Of a stretch of 64,000 bases of DNA, positions 7,345 through 16,909 are shown one piece after another. The position numbers and the translations under genes are program-made. Source of the stretch: Maribacter caenipelagi. Its GTDB lineage: Bacteria > Bacteroidota > Bacteroidia > Flavobacteriales > Flavobacteriaceae. The DNA is taken from the NCBI RefSeq assembly GCF_004364175.1, contig NZ_SNZW01000011.1, positions 1 to 64,000 of the forward strand, given 5' to 3'. Under the pieces are notes generated by a model. The model was not told where the DNA came from. It worked only from the letters and a program-made list of their open reading frames with translations, and searched no databases. How positions within the stretch are numbered: position 1 is the stretch's first letter; the number at the start of each line of letters is the position of its first letter.

Positions 7345-9501
7345 ATGAAAAAAATAATATCTACGCTATTCATCATTACACTTTTTTTTTCCTGTAAAAA
7401 CGAATCAAAACCTGAACCCATTATTGTGAATTATCCTGTTACCGCAAAAGTTGATACTGTAGATACTTATTTTGGCACCGAAGTTAAAGACCCTTATCGG
7501 TGGTTAGAAGATGATAGAAGCCCAGAAACAGAGGCTTGGGTAAAAGAACAGAATAAGACAACTTTCGGCTACTTAGAAAATATCCCATTCAGAACCGACT
7601 TAAAAAATCGACTAGAAAAACTATGGAATTACGAAAAACTAGGTTCTCCGTTCAAAAAAGGGGACTATACTTATTTCTATAAAAACGACGGACTCCAAAA
7701 TCAATACGTCGTATATAGAGCTAAAGGCGATGAGAAGCCCGAAGTGTTTTTAGACCCGAATACATTTTCTGAAGATGGTACTACATCTTTGGCGGGTTTG
7801 AGCTTTACAAAAGATGGGGCATTAGCAGCTTACCTTATTTCTGAAGGTGGTAGCGATTGGCGAAAAGCTATCATTCTAAATGCTGAGACTAAAGAAATAG
7901 TGGAAGACACTTTGATAGATATTAAGTTTAGCGGACTTTCATGGAAAGGGAACGATGGTTTTTACTATTCTAGTTATGACAAACCAAAAGGTAGTGAGCT
8001 ATCGGCTAAAACTGACCAACACAAAGTATATTATCATAAATTAGGCACCGCTCAAAAAGAAGACGAACTTATATTTGGCGGTACTTCTCTAGAAAAGCAT
8101 CGCTACATTGGGGCTAGCGTCACCGAAGACAACAAGTATCTATTAATAAGTGCATCTGTTTCTACCTCTGGAAACAAACTATTTGTTCAAAACTTAGAAG
8201 ATCCCAACGGTCTTCTAATACCCATGGTCGAAGACTCAGATTCTGACAACTATGTTATTGATAACATAGGTTCTAAACTATATATAGTTACCAATAGAAA
8301 TGCGCCTAACAAGAAAATTGTTACCGTAGATGCTAGTAACCCTGAAGCAAAAAATTGGGTAGATTTTATACCGGAGACCGAAAATGTACTTAGCCCTAGC
8401 ACAGGAGGAGGCTACTTCTTTACCGAGTACATGGTAGATGCCATTTCAAAAGTATATCAATATGATTATGATGGTATTCGTATTAGAGAAGTTAAATTAC
8501 CCGGCATAGGTTCGGTTAGTGGTTTTAGTGGTGAAAAAGATGATAAAGAACTCTACTTTTCTTTTACAAATTACAACACACCTGGGTCCACATATAAATT
8601 TGATCCGCCCAACGGAGAATATAAATTGTATTGGAAACCAGAGATAGATTTTAATCCTGATAACTATACTTCAGAACAGGTTTTCTATTCTTCAAAAGAC
8701 GGAACAAAAGTTCCTATGATCATTACCTATAAAAAAGGAACTGAGCTAAACGGCAAAAACCCAACCTTACTTTACGCCTATGGCGGATTCAATGTTAGTT
8801 TAACTCCGTCTTTTAGTATCGGAAACGCTGTTTGGATGGAGCAAGGCGGAATTTATGCCGTACCAAATCTACGTGGTGGTGGCGAATATGGTAAAAAATG
8901 GCATGATGCGGGTATTAAGACCAAAAAGCAAAACGTATTTGATGACTTCATTGCTGCCGCAGAATATTTAATAGCTAACAAGTACACCTCAAAAAAATAC
9001 TTAGCCATTCGCGGAGGTTCTAATGGCGGATTGCTAGTTGGTGCCACAATGACACAAAGACCGGACTTAATGCAAGTAGCATTGCCTGCTGTTGGAGTTA
9101 TGGATATGTTGCGCTATCATACATTTACCGCTGGAGCCGGATGGGCTTATGATTACGGTACCGCAGAAGACAATGATGAAATGTTTCAGTACTTAAAAGG
9201 ATACTCGCCTGTACATAATGTACAAGCGGGTACGGCTTACCCTGCTACTTTGGTTACTACCGGTGATCATGACGATCGAGTAGTACCTGCACATAGTTTT
9301 AAGTTTGCAGCAGAACTACAAGAAAAGCAAGTAGGCACGAACCCAACTTTAATACGTATTGAAACAAATGCAGGTCATGGAGCAGGAACACCTGTTAGTA
9401 AAACAATAGAGCAATACGCCGATATTTTCGGCTTTACACTCTACAATATGGGCTATACAGCGCTACCTAACCAAAGTGTTTTAAAAGAATTTAAAGAGTA
9501 A
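7345..9501 (+). CDS. Secreted prolyl oligopeptidase (S9A), lipoprotein
   Basis: A post-proline-cleaving serine endopeptidase of the S9A family. The start at ATG 7345 gives a signal peptide ending in the lipobox 'LFFSC' (Cys 17), so the protein should be a periplasmic or outer-membrane lipoprotein (718 aa). An N-terminal strand enters the seven-bladed propeller (about residues 70-430); the alpha/beta-hydrolase domain carries the nucleophile in 'GGSNGGLL' (Ser near residue 558), the Asp in 'GDHDDRV' near 642 and the His in 'NAGHGAG' near 675. The triad is intact. It forms a single-gene unit with a terminator at 9530. Confidence 0.95.
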   Translation: MKKIISTLFIITLFFSCKNESKPEPIIVNYPVTAKVDTVDTYFGTEVKDPYRWLEDDRSPETEAWVKEQNKTTFGYLENIPFRTDLKNRLEKLWNYEKLGSPFKKGDYTYFYKNDGLQNQYVVYRAKGDEKPEVFLDPNTFSEDGTTSLAGLSFTKDGALAAYLISEGGSDWRKAIILNAETKEIVEDTLIDIKFSGLSWKGNDGFYYSSYDKPKGSELSAKTDQHKVYYHKLGTAQKEDELIFGGTSLEKHRYIGASVTEDNKYLLISASVSTSGNKLFVQNLEDPNGLLIPMVEDSDSDNYVIDNIGSKLYIVTNRNAPNKKIVTVDASNPEAKNWVDFIPETENVLSPSTGGGYFFTEYMVDAISKVYQYDYDGIRIREVKLPGIGSVSGFSGEKDDKELYFSFTNYNTPGSTYKFDPPNGEYKLYWKPEIDFNPDNYTSEQVFYSSKDGTKVPMIITYKKGTELNGKNPTLLYAYGGFNVSLTPSFSIGNAVWMEQGGIYAVPNLRGGGEYGKKWHDAGIKTKKQNVFDDFIAAAEYLIANKYTSKKYLAIRGGSNGGLLVGATMTQRPDLMQVALPAVGVMDMLRYHTFTAGAGWAYDYGTAEDNDEMFQYLKGYSPVHNVQAGTAYPATLVTTGDHDDRVVPAHSFKFAAELQEKQVGTNPTLIRIETNAGHGAGTPVSKTIEQYADIFGFTLYNMGYTALPNQSVLKEFKE

Positions 9502-9529
9502 TTACCTTCTTAAATCAATAATTTATTGA

Positions 9530-9559
9530 AAAATCCGTTTCATATTGGAACGGATTTTT
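9530..9559 (+). terminator. Rho-independent terminator after the prolyl oligopeptidase
   Basis: Perfect 10-bp arms AAAATCCGTT (9530-9539) and AACGGATTTT (9549-9558), loop TCATATTGG, with T residues continuing after the stem. Confidence 0.85.
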
Positions 9560-9586
9560 CAATTTTGCATTCCTAAGAATAAAAAC

Positions 9587-10576
9587 ATGTTACGAGTAGA
9601 GAATCTATCATTTTCATATGATAAACTTCCAATTTTAGAGTCCATCAACCTTCGTATCCAACGCGGAGAACATGTGGCTATAATTGGTGAAAGCGGATGC
9701 GGTAAAAGTACCTTGCTGAAACTTATGTATGGTTTGATGGATTTAGAGCAGGGTGAAATTTTCTGGGAAGATGAACAAATTTTAGGTCCGGCTTACAACT
9801 TAGTGCCTGGTATGCCATTCATGAAATATCTTTCTCAAGATTTCGATTTAATGCCGTTCATTACCGTTTCAGAAAACATTAGCCAGTATCTCTCCGTTTT
9901 TTATCCCGATGAATTAAAAGAAAGAACCGAAGAGCTGTTGGAGTTGATAGAGATGACAGAATTTGCAGACAAGAAAGTAAAAACTTTGAGCGGTGGTCAA
10001 CAACAACGTGTTGCCTTAGCTAGAGTACTAGCTCAAAAGCCAGAAGTACTACTCTTAGATGAGCCTTTCAGTCATATAGACAACTTTCTTAAAAATAGCT
10101 TACGCCGAAATATTTTCAATTACCTGAAAGAGAATCTCATTACCACCATCGTAGCTACCCACGACGTTCATGATGTTTTACCTTTTGCGGATCGTGCAGT
10201 TGTTTTACGCGATAAAGATATTATAGCCAGGGCACGGCCTATGGAGCTTTATAAAAACCCTAAAAACTTGTATGTAGCTTCACTTTTCGGCGAGGCCAAT
10301 ATGATTTCTATAGATGTGCTTAAAACGTATGCGAATACGAAAAGGAAAATAATAGTCTATGCTCACGAGTTTCGAGTTTCACCTTCTTCAGGATTAAAAG
10401 TGATCGTTGAAAAAGCATATCCGATGGGAAGCCATTATTTGACCGAAAGTAAGAACGATGAGAATGAAATCATCTTTTTTAATGCAGACCAGTTATTACC
10501 GAAAGGAAAGGTTGTTTTTCTAAATGTCGCCATTGAAACCATTAACCAACGTATACAAGAAGCGACTACCGCCTAA
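9587..10576 (+). CDS. ABC transporter ATP-binding protein (orphan)
   Basis: A nucleotide-binding subunit of the spermidine/iron/sulfate importer type. Walker A 'GESGCGKST' lies near residue 36, Q-loop 'YLSQDFDLMP', signature 'LSGGQQQR', Walker B 'VLLLDEP', and H-loop 'VATHDVHD'. The ~90-residue C-terminal extension ('RVSPSSGLKVIVEKAYPMG') resembles a TOBE-type regulatory domain. The start is the ATG at 9587 (329 aa) because residues before it are not family-like. No permease or binding protein is nearby, so the substrate cannot be inferred. Confidence 0.9.
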   Translation: MLRVENLSFSYDKLPILESINLRIQRGEHVAIIGESGCGKSTLLKLMYGLMDLEQGEIFWEDEQILGPAYNLVPGMPFMKYLSQDFDLMPFITVSENISQYLSVFYPDELKERTEELLELIEMTEFADKKVKTLSGGQQQRVALARVLAQKPEVLLLDEPFSHIDNFLKNSLRRNIFNYLKENLITTIVATHDVHDVLPFADRAVVLRDKDIIARARPMELYKNPKNLYVASLFGEANMISIDVLKTYANTKRKIIVYAHEFRVSPSSGLKVIVEKAYPMGSHYLTESKNDENEIIFFNADQLLPKGKVVFLNVAIETINQRIQEATTA

Positions 10577-10691
10577 AGAACCAGTTTTGAACATTTAACG
10601 CTTTAATTCAATCTTTTAACGACTAATTCAACTCGAAATAAACTATTTTTCAATACACTACGATAATGTATTGAAATAATGAATAAATTCG

Positions 10692-10757
10692 ATGAAAAAG
10701 TTACATTTTGTACTGGCTATTATCATTTTTACAATGATTCTTTTACCACTATTATAG
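10692..10757 (+). CDS. Possible 21-aa hydrophobic peptide
   Basis: An ATG at 10692 opens a 21-codon frame beginning MKKLHF and continuing as one hydrophobic helix to TAG at 10755-10757. Composition (two lysines, then nearly all hydrophobic) fits a single-span membrane peptide. There is no recognisable ribosome binding site or terminator and the surrounding 270 bases hold no other gene, so chance is a real alternative. Confidence 0.3.
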   Translation: MKKLHFVLAIIIFTMILLPLL

Positions 10758-10829
10758 GTCCTAAAAATAATCTTTAACGTATACTACTGTTCATATTTTT
10801 CATTGAAAAGTAGGAACATTTGTTTTGTG

Positions 10830-10837
10830 TATTTTTG
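10830..10837 (+). promoter_or_regulatory. Predicted -7 box of arfB
   Basis: TATTTTTG matches the Bacteroidota TAnnTTTG box exactly. A TTG at 10803-10805 lies 24 bases upstream, slightly outside the usual spacing. Transcription would begin within about ten bases of the TTG start codon at 10851, implying a very short leader. Confidence 0.45.
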
Positions 10838-10850
10838 TAAAAATTGAATT

Positions 10851-11252
10851 TTGAACCAAGAACAGCTACTTACCGAACTACAATTTAAAGCTATTAGAAG
10901 TAGTGGTCCTGGCGGTCAGCATGCAAATAAAGTTTCTTCAAAAATGGAACTTACTTTTGAATTGAATTCATCGAGCGGACTAACAGAACGAGAAAAGAAA
11001 AGAATTCAATTAAAATTAAAAAATAAATTGACCAAAGACGGATTGTTAATTTTGCAATGTGATGAATTTAGAAGTCAGCATAAGAATAAGGAACTAGTAA
11101 TAAAACGTTTTTTAAAATTAATAGAAAAAGCATTAGTCGTTCCCAAACCAAGAAAAAAAAGTAAACCGACACGGTCATCAATCGAAAAAAGACTGAAAGG
11201 CAAAAAAATAGCTTCCCTCAAAAAGGCCAATAGAAGTAAACCAGAATATTAA
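10851..11252 (+). CDS. arfB: Alternative ribosome-rescue factor ArfB (YaeJ-like)
   Basis: A codon-independent peptidyl-tRNA hydrolase that frees ribosomes stalled on truncated mRNA. It has the release-factor domain-3 core with 'SSGPGGQHANKVSSKMEL' (catalytic GGQ at about residues 20-22) and a long lysine/arginine-rich tail (residues 95-133) of the kind that enters the empty mRNA channel. There is no codon-recognition domain. The start is a TTG at 10851: an in-frame TGA lies at 10845, and the next Met falls after the GGQ motif, so TTG (or an even rarer ATT at 10848) must be used. Length (133 aa) matches ArfB. Confidence 0.93.
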   Translation: MNQEQLLTELQFKAIRSSGPGGQHANKVSSKMELTFELNSSSGLTEREKKRIQLKLKNKLTKDGLLILQCDEFRSQHKNKELVIKRFLKLIEKALVVPKPRKKSKPTRSSIEKRLKGKKIASLKKANRSKPEY

Positions 11253-11349
11253 CCAATAGCCTTAGTAAACCTATCTTAAATTTCTTGTTCTAGTAGATGA
11301 CATCTAGATTACCACTCTAATAGGGTTTCACTTTTAGTATTATTTGAGT

Positions 11350-12678
11350 TTATGCAAAAATTGTATACAAGATAAAAACTGTAATAGCCCCCGTAAGCCC
11401 CAGCAAGCCACTACCTAAACTAAACAACCGATACCCCGTATTTACGTTCATTCCACTCATTTGGGTAACCACCCAAAAGAAACTATCGTTGGCGTGAGAA
11501 ACTACCGCCGACCCCGCACCGATTACAATTACCACCAAGGCTTTTTGTATTTCAGAATCAAAGCCAAGTGAACTCATCATAGGCATAATAATGGATGCTG
11601 TTGTAACCAAAGCCACTGTTGAAGAACCTTGAGCTGTTTTAATAGCCGCGGCCAAAACAAAAGGGAGAAAAATACCCATATTGTAATCGGTTAAGGTCTG
11701 TCCTAAAATATCTGCTATACCCGAGTTTTGTAAAATTTTTCCGAATATACCACCAGCTCCGGTAATTAAAATAATTGAGGCAGCATCTTTAATGGCTTTA
11801 CCCACCCAACCCGATGAAGACAGCATATCATAATTTAATTTTTTCGGCAAAAGCAAGCATAAAAAAATTCCGATTAATAAAGATATTACTGGCTCTCCCA
11901 CAAAGTTGATGAAGTCTATAAATCCATTGTCCAATCCTGTTTTTACGGGATTAAGAACAGATTTTAAAACTATAAGCACAATAGGAACTAATATTGGAAT
12001 AGAAGCTTTTAAGGCACTCGGAGAACCTTTTATTTCCTTTTCAACCACTTCAGCATTTTCAACATCTGGCTCTATATATGTTTTTGAAGCATATTTCTTC
12101 GCAAAAATAATACCTACGATCAGCGCTATAATACTTGTGGGAAAACCGAAGGCAATTACCAGTCCTAAATCTGCCCCTAAAATACCTGCAGCCGCAATTG
12201 GACCTGGAGTTGGCGGCACCATAGTATGTGATGCCATAAGGCCTAACCCTAGTGCAATTGCGGGTCCGGCAATTGAAATTTTTGCTTTTTTAGAAAGGCT
12301 TTTATTCAGCGGATGTAATAGCATAAAACCACTATCGGCAAAAACCGGAATAGAAACAATATACCCGATAATACCCATGGCGGTTGGTACTCTTTTAATT
12401 CCTATAATTTTCAATACCTTTTCGGCGATGGCGAAAGCGCCTCCTGTATTTTCTAAAAAAGCACCTATGATAACCCCAAGGACAATTATCAAACCTATTT
12501 TACCTAGCGTACCCCCAAACCCTTCATTAATCGAAACTATTATATCAGCATAGGGCATACCGGCAAAAATTCCATATAAAATAGAAATAAGGAACAGCGC
12601 CAAAAATGCATGAATTTTTAGTTTGGTCGTTAGTATAATAATCGCAATGACCGCAATAATGAGGTAAAATATTTCCAT
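11350..12678 (-). CDS. GntP-family gluconate/sugar-acid permease
   Basis: A 442-residue inner-membrane H+ symporter with about 12-14 hydrophobic segments over its whole length. Family features include 'GLGLMASHTMVPPTPGPIAAAGILGADLG' spanning about residues 147-175 and 'GAGGIFGKILQNSGIAD' in the second half, typical of gluconate and related aldonate or hydroxyacid permeases. It starts three bases after the dehydratase gene ends, so both are on one transcript. The pair suggests uptake and dehydration of a sugar acid; the exact substrate (gluconate, arabonate, xylonate or other) is not readable from sequence. Confidence 0.9.
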   Translation of the reverse strand: MEIFYLIIAVIAIIILTTKLKIHAFLALFLISILYGIFAGMPYADIIVSINEGFGGTLGKIGLIIVLGVIIGAFLENTGGAFAIAEKVLKIIGIKRVPTAMGIIGYIVSIPVFADSGFMLLHPLNKSLSKKAKISIAGPAIALGLGLMASHTMVPPTPGPIAAAGILGADLGLVIAFGFPTSIIALIVGIIFAKKYASKTYIEPDVENAEVVEKEIKGSPSALKASIPILVPIVLIVLKSVLNPVKTGLDNGFIDFINFVGEPVISLLIGIFLCLLLPKKLNYDMLSSSGWVGKAIKDAASIILITGAGGIFGKILQNSGIADILGQTLTDYNMGIFLPFVLAAAIKTAQGSSTVALVTTASIIMPMMSSLGFDSEIQKALVVIVIGAGSAVVSHANDSFFWVVTQMSGMNVNTGYRLFSLGSGLLGLTGAITVFILYTIFA

Positions 12679-12681
12679 AGT

Positions 12682-14403
12682 CTAGTGTAAATCTCGTTCT
12701 ACTTTAGACCCAGAACCACCAACTAGAAAATCTAAGTCGGCACCTTTATCAGCTTGTTCTACATGATCAATATACATTTTAACATATCCTCGTTTTGCCA
12801 AAGGTTCTGGAGCTATCCACTCCTTTTTACGTTTGATCAGTTCTTCTAACTCAACATCAAGATGTAATGTGCGTTTTTCAACATTCAGTTCTATCATGTC
12901 TCCATTTTTTACAAAAGCTAATGTGCCACCTACTGTCGATTCTGGTGAAACATGCAGAATTACTGTCCCTGCAGCTGTTCCGCTCATTCGTCCATCAGAA
13001 ATACGAACTATATCTGTTATTCCCCTTGCCAATAACTTCTTCGGAAGGTCTACATTACCTACTTCAGGCATTCCCGGGTATCCTTTTGGTCCAACTCCTT
13101 TTAAAACAATAACACTGTTCTCATCTATTTCTAAATCAGGATCGTCTATTCGCTCATGGTAATCTTCCATGCTTTCAAAAACAACCGCCTCACCTCGATG
13201 TTGCATTAACCGCGGCGTTGCAGCAGATGGTTTAATAACTGCTCCATTTTCGCACAGATTTCCTTTCAACACGGCAATTCCAGCCTTATCTTGAAAAGGC
13301 TTTTCTAAAGTTGCTATTACATCTATATCATAACAGACCTCTTTTTCATAATTATCAGTAATGCTCTTACCATTTACAGTAATGGCTTCATTATGTAATA
13401 ATGGTTTTAATTCTTTCATGACAACCGGCAAACCACCTGCATAAAAGAAATCTTCCATTAAATATTTTCCCGAAGGTTTTAAATTTACAAGTAAGGGTAC
13501 TTTACTACCTACCTTATCAAAATCTTCTAAATTCAATTTTACTCCAATCCTACCCGCTATTGCCGTAAGATGAATAATAAAATTTGTTGAGCCGCCTACT
13601 GCAGCGTTTGTAATTATAGAATTTTCAAATGCTTCTCTTGTTAATATTTTAGAAAGTGTTAAGCCTTCCTTTACCATTTCTACAATTCGCCTGCCAGACA
13701 ACTGTGCGAATAATTTTTTTCTAGAATCGACTGCAGGTATTGAAGAAAAACCCGGTAACGTCAACCCTAATGCCTCACACATAGTTGCCATGGTCGAGGC
13801 AGTACCCATAGTATTACAATGACCAATACTTCTTGCAACACACACCTCGGCTTCTTTAATATCTTCGGCAGAATATCCTCCAATTTCTTGACGTTCTTTT
13901 ATCATCCAATTCATAGAACCTGAACCAATTTTCTCACCTCTAAAACGACCACTCAACATAGGTCCACCTGGCACTACAATGGTAGGTAAGTCTACACTGC
14001 AAGCGCCCATAATTATTGAAGGTGTTGTTTTATCACACCCTGTTAACAAAACGATACCGTCTAATGGATTGGCACGGATAGATTCTTCCGTATCCATACT
14101 TGCCAAATTGCGAAATAACATGGTGGTGGGTTTCATAATAGTTTCTCCCAAAGACATCACCGGAAACTCAAGTGGAAAACCTCCTGCTTCTAAAATTCCT
14201 CTTTTAACAACCTCTGCAAAATCTCGTAGGTGGCCATTACATGGTGTTAATTCTGACCAAGTATTACAAATACCTATAACAGGTTTGCCTTCAAAATAAT
14301 CATCGGGATACCCCTGGTTTCTTAACCACGATCGATGCACAAATCCCATTTTATCGTTACCCCCAAACCACTCACTACTGCGTAATTTCTGCTTCTTATC
14401 CAT
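12682..14403 (-). CDS. IlvD/Edd-family dehydratase, probable sugar-acid dehydratase
   Basis: An iron-sulfur dehydratase removing water from a 2,3-dihydroxy acid to give a 2-keto acid. The Fe-S ligand regions are visible: 'PCNGHLRDFAE' near residue 54, 'TGCDKTTPS' near 122 and 'IGHCNTMGTASTM' near 193. The C-terminal half shows 'PKGYPGMPEVGN' and 'DGRMSGTAAGT'. At 573 aa, and placed with a GntP permease rather than ilv genes, it resembles aldonate dehydratases (arabonate/xylonate class) more than branched-chain IlvD; the true substrate is uncertain. No regulator is adjacent. Confidence 0.88.
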   Translation of the reverse strand: MDKKQKLRSSEWFGGNDKMGFVHRSWLRNQGYPDDYFEGKPVIGICNTWSELTPCNGHLRDFAEVVKRGILEAGGFPLEFPVMSLGETIMKPTTMLFRNLASMDTEESIRANPLDGIVLLTGCDKTTPSIIMGACSVDLPTIVVPGGPMLSGRFRGEKIGSGSMNWMIKERQEIGGYSAEDIKEAEVCVARSIGHCNTMGTASTMATMCEALGLTLPGFSSIPAVDSRKKLFAQLSGRRIVEMVKEGLTLSKILTREAFENSIITNAAVGGSTNFIIHLTAIAGRIGVKLNLEDFDKVGSKVPLLVNLKPSGKYLMEDFFYAGGLPVVMKELKPLLHNEAITVNGKSITDNYEKEVCYDIDVIATLEKPFQDKAGIAVLKGNLCENGAVIKPSAATPRLMQHRGEAVVFESMEDYHERIDDPDLEIDENSVIVLKGVGPKGYPGMPEVGNVDLPKKLLARGITDIVRISDGRMSGTAAGTVILHVSPESTVGGTLAFVKNGDMIELNVEKRTLHLDVELEELIKRKKEWIAPEPLAKRGYVKMYIDHVEQADKGADLDFLVGGSGSKVERDLH

Positions 14404-14466
14404 ATTACTAAATAGACAATAAATTATATGCCGGGATTAAGATAACAAAATATTCTGAACGAATTT

Positions 14467-14937
14467 TTAGTGAATTGTTAGTATCGTGGAGCTTTTGCCA
14501 TTAAAATGAAATACATCGCCCACAGACTTGCCGAATATTAATTTTCCGATTGGAGTTGCTGCAGAAATACAATATGCAGCTCCAGATGCGTATTTAAATT
14601 CACCAGCGGAAATAGCTATATAATACGTTGCGGTATCTGTGATAACCAAACTACCTAACCCTACCGTTGGGGTATTTCTATCTTTTGGTACTTTTGAAAG
14701 TAGTTGTTGGGTTTTTTCCAGTTCTGCGAGTTGCTGACCCAGTTTTTCTCGCTCTAACTGTATCATGGCGCGACCTGTTTCGTGCTTATCGCCAGCACTA
14801 CTTTTTGTTTCTGACGTTAAAGCCGTTTCCAGCTCTTTGATCTGACCCTGTATTCTAGTCAACCTATCGTTAACGAAATGAACACAAAAATCGTAAGCGT
14901 CATTTTTTAGAATATCAAGTGATTCAGTTTCCTTCAA
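14467..14937 (-). CDS. GreA/GreB-family transcription factor-like protein
   Basis: A 156-residue protein with a coiled-coil-like N-terminal half (residues about 20-75) and a C-terminal Gre-type domain: 'VGLGSLVITDTATYYIAIS' and 'AISAATPIGKLIFGKSVGDVFHFNG', the latter the conserved 'sPlG.al.G...GD' motif. It differs from canonical GreA in its divergent coiled-coil tip and probably acts on the RNA polymerase secondary channel; activity is inferred from fold only. It overlaps the upstream lipoprotein gene by 14 bases. Confidence 0.8.
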   Translation of the reverse strand: MKETESLDILKNDAYDFCVHFVNDRLTRIQGQIKELETALTSETKSSAGDKHETGRAMIQLEREKLGQQLAELEKTQQLLSKVPKDRNTPTVGLGSLVITDTATYYIAISAGEFKYASGAAYCISAATPIGKLIFGKSVGDVFHFNGKSSTILTIH

Positions 14938-15535
14938 TGTGGTAAAGATCTGCCAGTTTATAGATCAAGTAATTTACAATTTGATTATCACTTTCACCAG
15001 CACTTATCATTTTTTGAATCTCGATTTCATTTTCAGCTTTAAAATAGTCCAAATCACCAGAGCGGTCATCGCTAAAAATATTCCACGACTTTAGTCCGCT
15101 GAGCATTGCTTTATGTGCTTCGTAACGCTTTGTAATTGACTGAACTCTCTTTTTGTCAACCTTTACGGTTGCTTTTTCATCATGTAAAAGTTTATAGTCT
15201 GCAGTTATTTTTGCATCTGCCTTTTCTGCTTCGGTAATAATTTTGAAATATGCCTGAGATACTAACGATTCATATATATTATTAAAACCTGCATCTATGA
15301 CCTCATCTTTAGCTAGCGCAACATTTGCATCTGTACTGGCGTATAAATCGTCGTTGGCATATGAATTATCAGTTAATAATGATTTTTTCCATGCTTCACT
15401 TTTTATATGCTCTTTCCAGACTTTTGCATATTCTCGTTGGTAGTGGGTTTTCGACAATCCGCAGCTAGTAAGGCAAAGCGCTGTCATAACAACTGTAAGC
15501 ACAGCTGAAATATTTCTTATAAAAAATGTTTTCAT
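14924..15535 (-). CDS. Hypothetical lipoprotein
   Basis: A 203-residue protein with a clear lipoprotein signal ('MTALCLTSCGLSK', Cys near 25). The mature part is charged and helical, with no recognised domain. It shares 14 bases with the following Gre-like gene, so they are coupled although one product is exported and the other is cytoplasmic. No function is proposed. Confidence 0.75.
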   Translation of the reverse strand: MKTFFIRNISAVLTVVMTALCLTSCGLSKTHYQREYAKVWKEHIKSEAWKKSLLTDNSYANDDLYASTDANVALAKDEVIDAGFNNIYESLVSQAYFKIITEAEKADAKITADYKLLHDEKATVKVDKKRVQSITKRYEAHKAMLSGLKSWNIFSDDRSGDLDYFKAENEIEIQKMISAGESDNQIVNYLIYKLADLYHIEGN

Positions 15536-15705
15536 ATAGTATAATGCTATTACAAACCATCTTATAAGTCTACTGTTCTAGGTAAACCGATAAGTGCATT
15601 TTTGGGTAATAGATAATCAAAGGGGACGTACAATTTAAAAATAAAAATAAGAGTATCGATGCCTTTTGGATAAGATTTAAAAAAACAGGTTAAACGGAGA
15701 ACGGA

Positions 15706-16821
15706 CTAGTCGAACAAATTTGCCAACTTCTTACCAATGGTGCTGCCTATGGCAATACCCATACCCCCAAGACGGACTCCGCATGCCACATTACCAGACA
15801 CTTGTTTTACTATTGGTTTCTTTTGTTGCCCAACACCCATAATACCACTCCAGCTGTAATCGATTTCAAAATGTTGCTCTGGTAAAATAACTGTTCTTAA
15901 TAGTTCTTTAAGCCTATTTTCTACTAAAGAAGTCGTTCCAAATTCAGCCGTTTCTTCTGTTTTAAAATCTAAATTACGACCACCACCCAACAAAATACGG
16001 TTATCAATATTTCTGAAATAATAGTAGCCTTCTTCTAAATGAAAGGTGCCTTTAACATGTAAGTCTTTAATAGGTTTCGTAATCAAAACCTGTGCTCGTG
16101 CCGGTTTCACATTCTCCGATAATAATTGAGCAGCAAAACCATTTGTTGCTATCAGTAGTTTCTTGGTTGTAAATTCTAGATCATCTGTTTTAACCATTAC
16201 TTCTGCACCTGAATCTTTAAAAGAATGTACTTCGGTTGAATTTACAATTGTGATCCCTTTTTGCTGTGCTAATTGCACCAAAGATGTCATCATCTTACCG
16301 GTATCTATTTGCCCTTCAAAAATCTGAGAGATATAGTTGGTATTGATTCTATTGAAATTGAAGGTATTTGAAGTGGTCTTAAAGACATCTTCTTTAAAAA
16401 CGGAATGAAGTAACTCGTTTACCGACTTTAATTCTTTTAGACAGCGCTCGTATAATTCTAAATCCTTGTTTAAAAATAACTCGTGTCCGCCATAATTCTG
16501 ATACCCAATTGCGGTATCTCCTAAAAGATGACGCAAAGTATGTATACCGTCATATCTTTCTTTCACCAGATCAATTACCTCTTGTTCCGAGTGTATTTTT
16601 AAGTCCGATAAAATTTCAGAAATACTACCAAAACAGGCAAATCCGGCATTTTTGGTGCTCGCACCTTGAGGAAGTTTCCCTTTTTCCAAAATGAGAATAC
16701 GTGCCTTCGGATGTTTTGCCTTTAATTCTATTGCACAATTTAAACCTACAATACCACTACCGATGATTGTAAAATCGATATTCGAAAACCACGACGTACG
16801 TTCCCAGTAACTTAGATTCAT
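15706..16821 (-). CDS. FAD-dependent amino-acid-oxidase-like oxidoreductase
   Basis: A DAO-family flavoprotein (371 aa from the chosen start). The dinucleotide-binding motif 'FTIIGSGIVGLNCAIEL' is near residue 15, followed by 'LEKGKLPQGASTKNAGFACFGS'. A mid-protein 'TGKMMTSLVQLAQQKGI' and C-terminal 'SWSGIMGVGQQKKPIVKQ' plus 'CGVRLGGMGIAIGS' complete the FAD site. It probably oxidises an amino acid or related amine. The start at 16821 is preferred because an ATG at 16875 abuts the terminator of accC. It appears to be monocistronic. Confidence 0.88.
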   Translation of the reverse strand: MNLSYWERTSWFSNIDFTIIGSGIVGLNCAIELKAKHPKARILILEKGKLPQGASTKNAGFACFGSISEILSDLKIHSEQEVIDLVKERYDGIHTLRHLLGDTAIGYQNYGGHELFLNKDLELYERCLKELKSVNELLHSVFKEDVFKTTSNTFNFNRINTNYISQIFEGQIDTGKMMTSLVQLAQQKGITIVNSTEVHSFKDSGAEVMVKTDDLEFTTKKLLIATNGFAAQLLSENVKPARAQVLITKPIKDLHVKGTFHLEEGYYYFRNIDNRILLGGGRNLDFKTEETAEFGTTSLVENRLKELLRTVILPEQHFEIDYSWSGIMGVGQQKKPIVKQVSGNVACGVRLGGMGIAIGSTIGKKLANLFD

Positions 16822-16875
16822 AACAGCATTTTGATTGCGATATAAGATAGAAAAATCAATCTTAAAAACGGACAT

Positions 16876-16904
16876 AAAAAAACTCCAACATTTCTGTTGG
16901 AGTT
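16876..16904 (-). terminator. Rho-independent terminator after accC
   Basis: Perfect 10-bp arms (16881-16890 and 16895-16904, read on the minus strand as AACTCCAACA and TGTTGGAGTT), a four-base loop and a T run on the minus strand. The stop of accC is only six bases upstream. Confidence 0.92.
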
Positions 16905-16909
16905 CGTTA

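Noticed and set aside
12682-14403. IlvD of branched-chain amino acid synthesis
   Set aside because: It is coupled to a GntP permease with no ilv genes, and its length and motifs fit aldonate dehydratases better.
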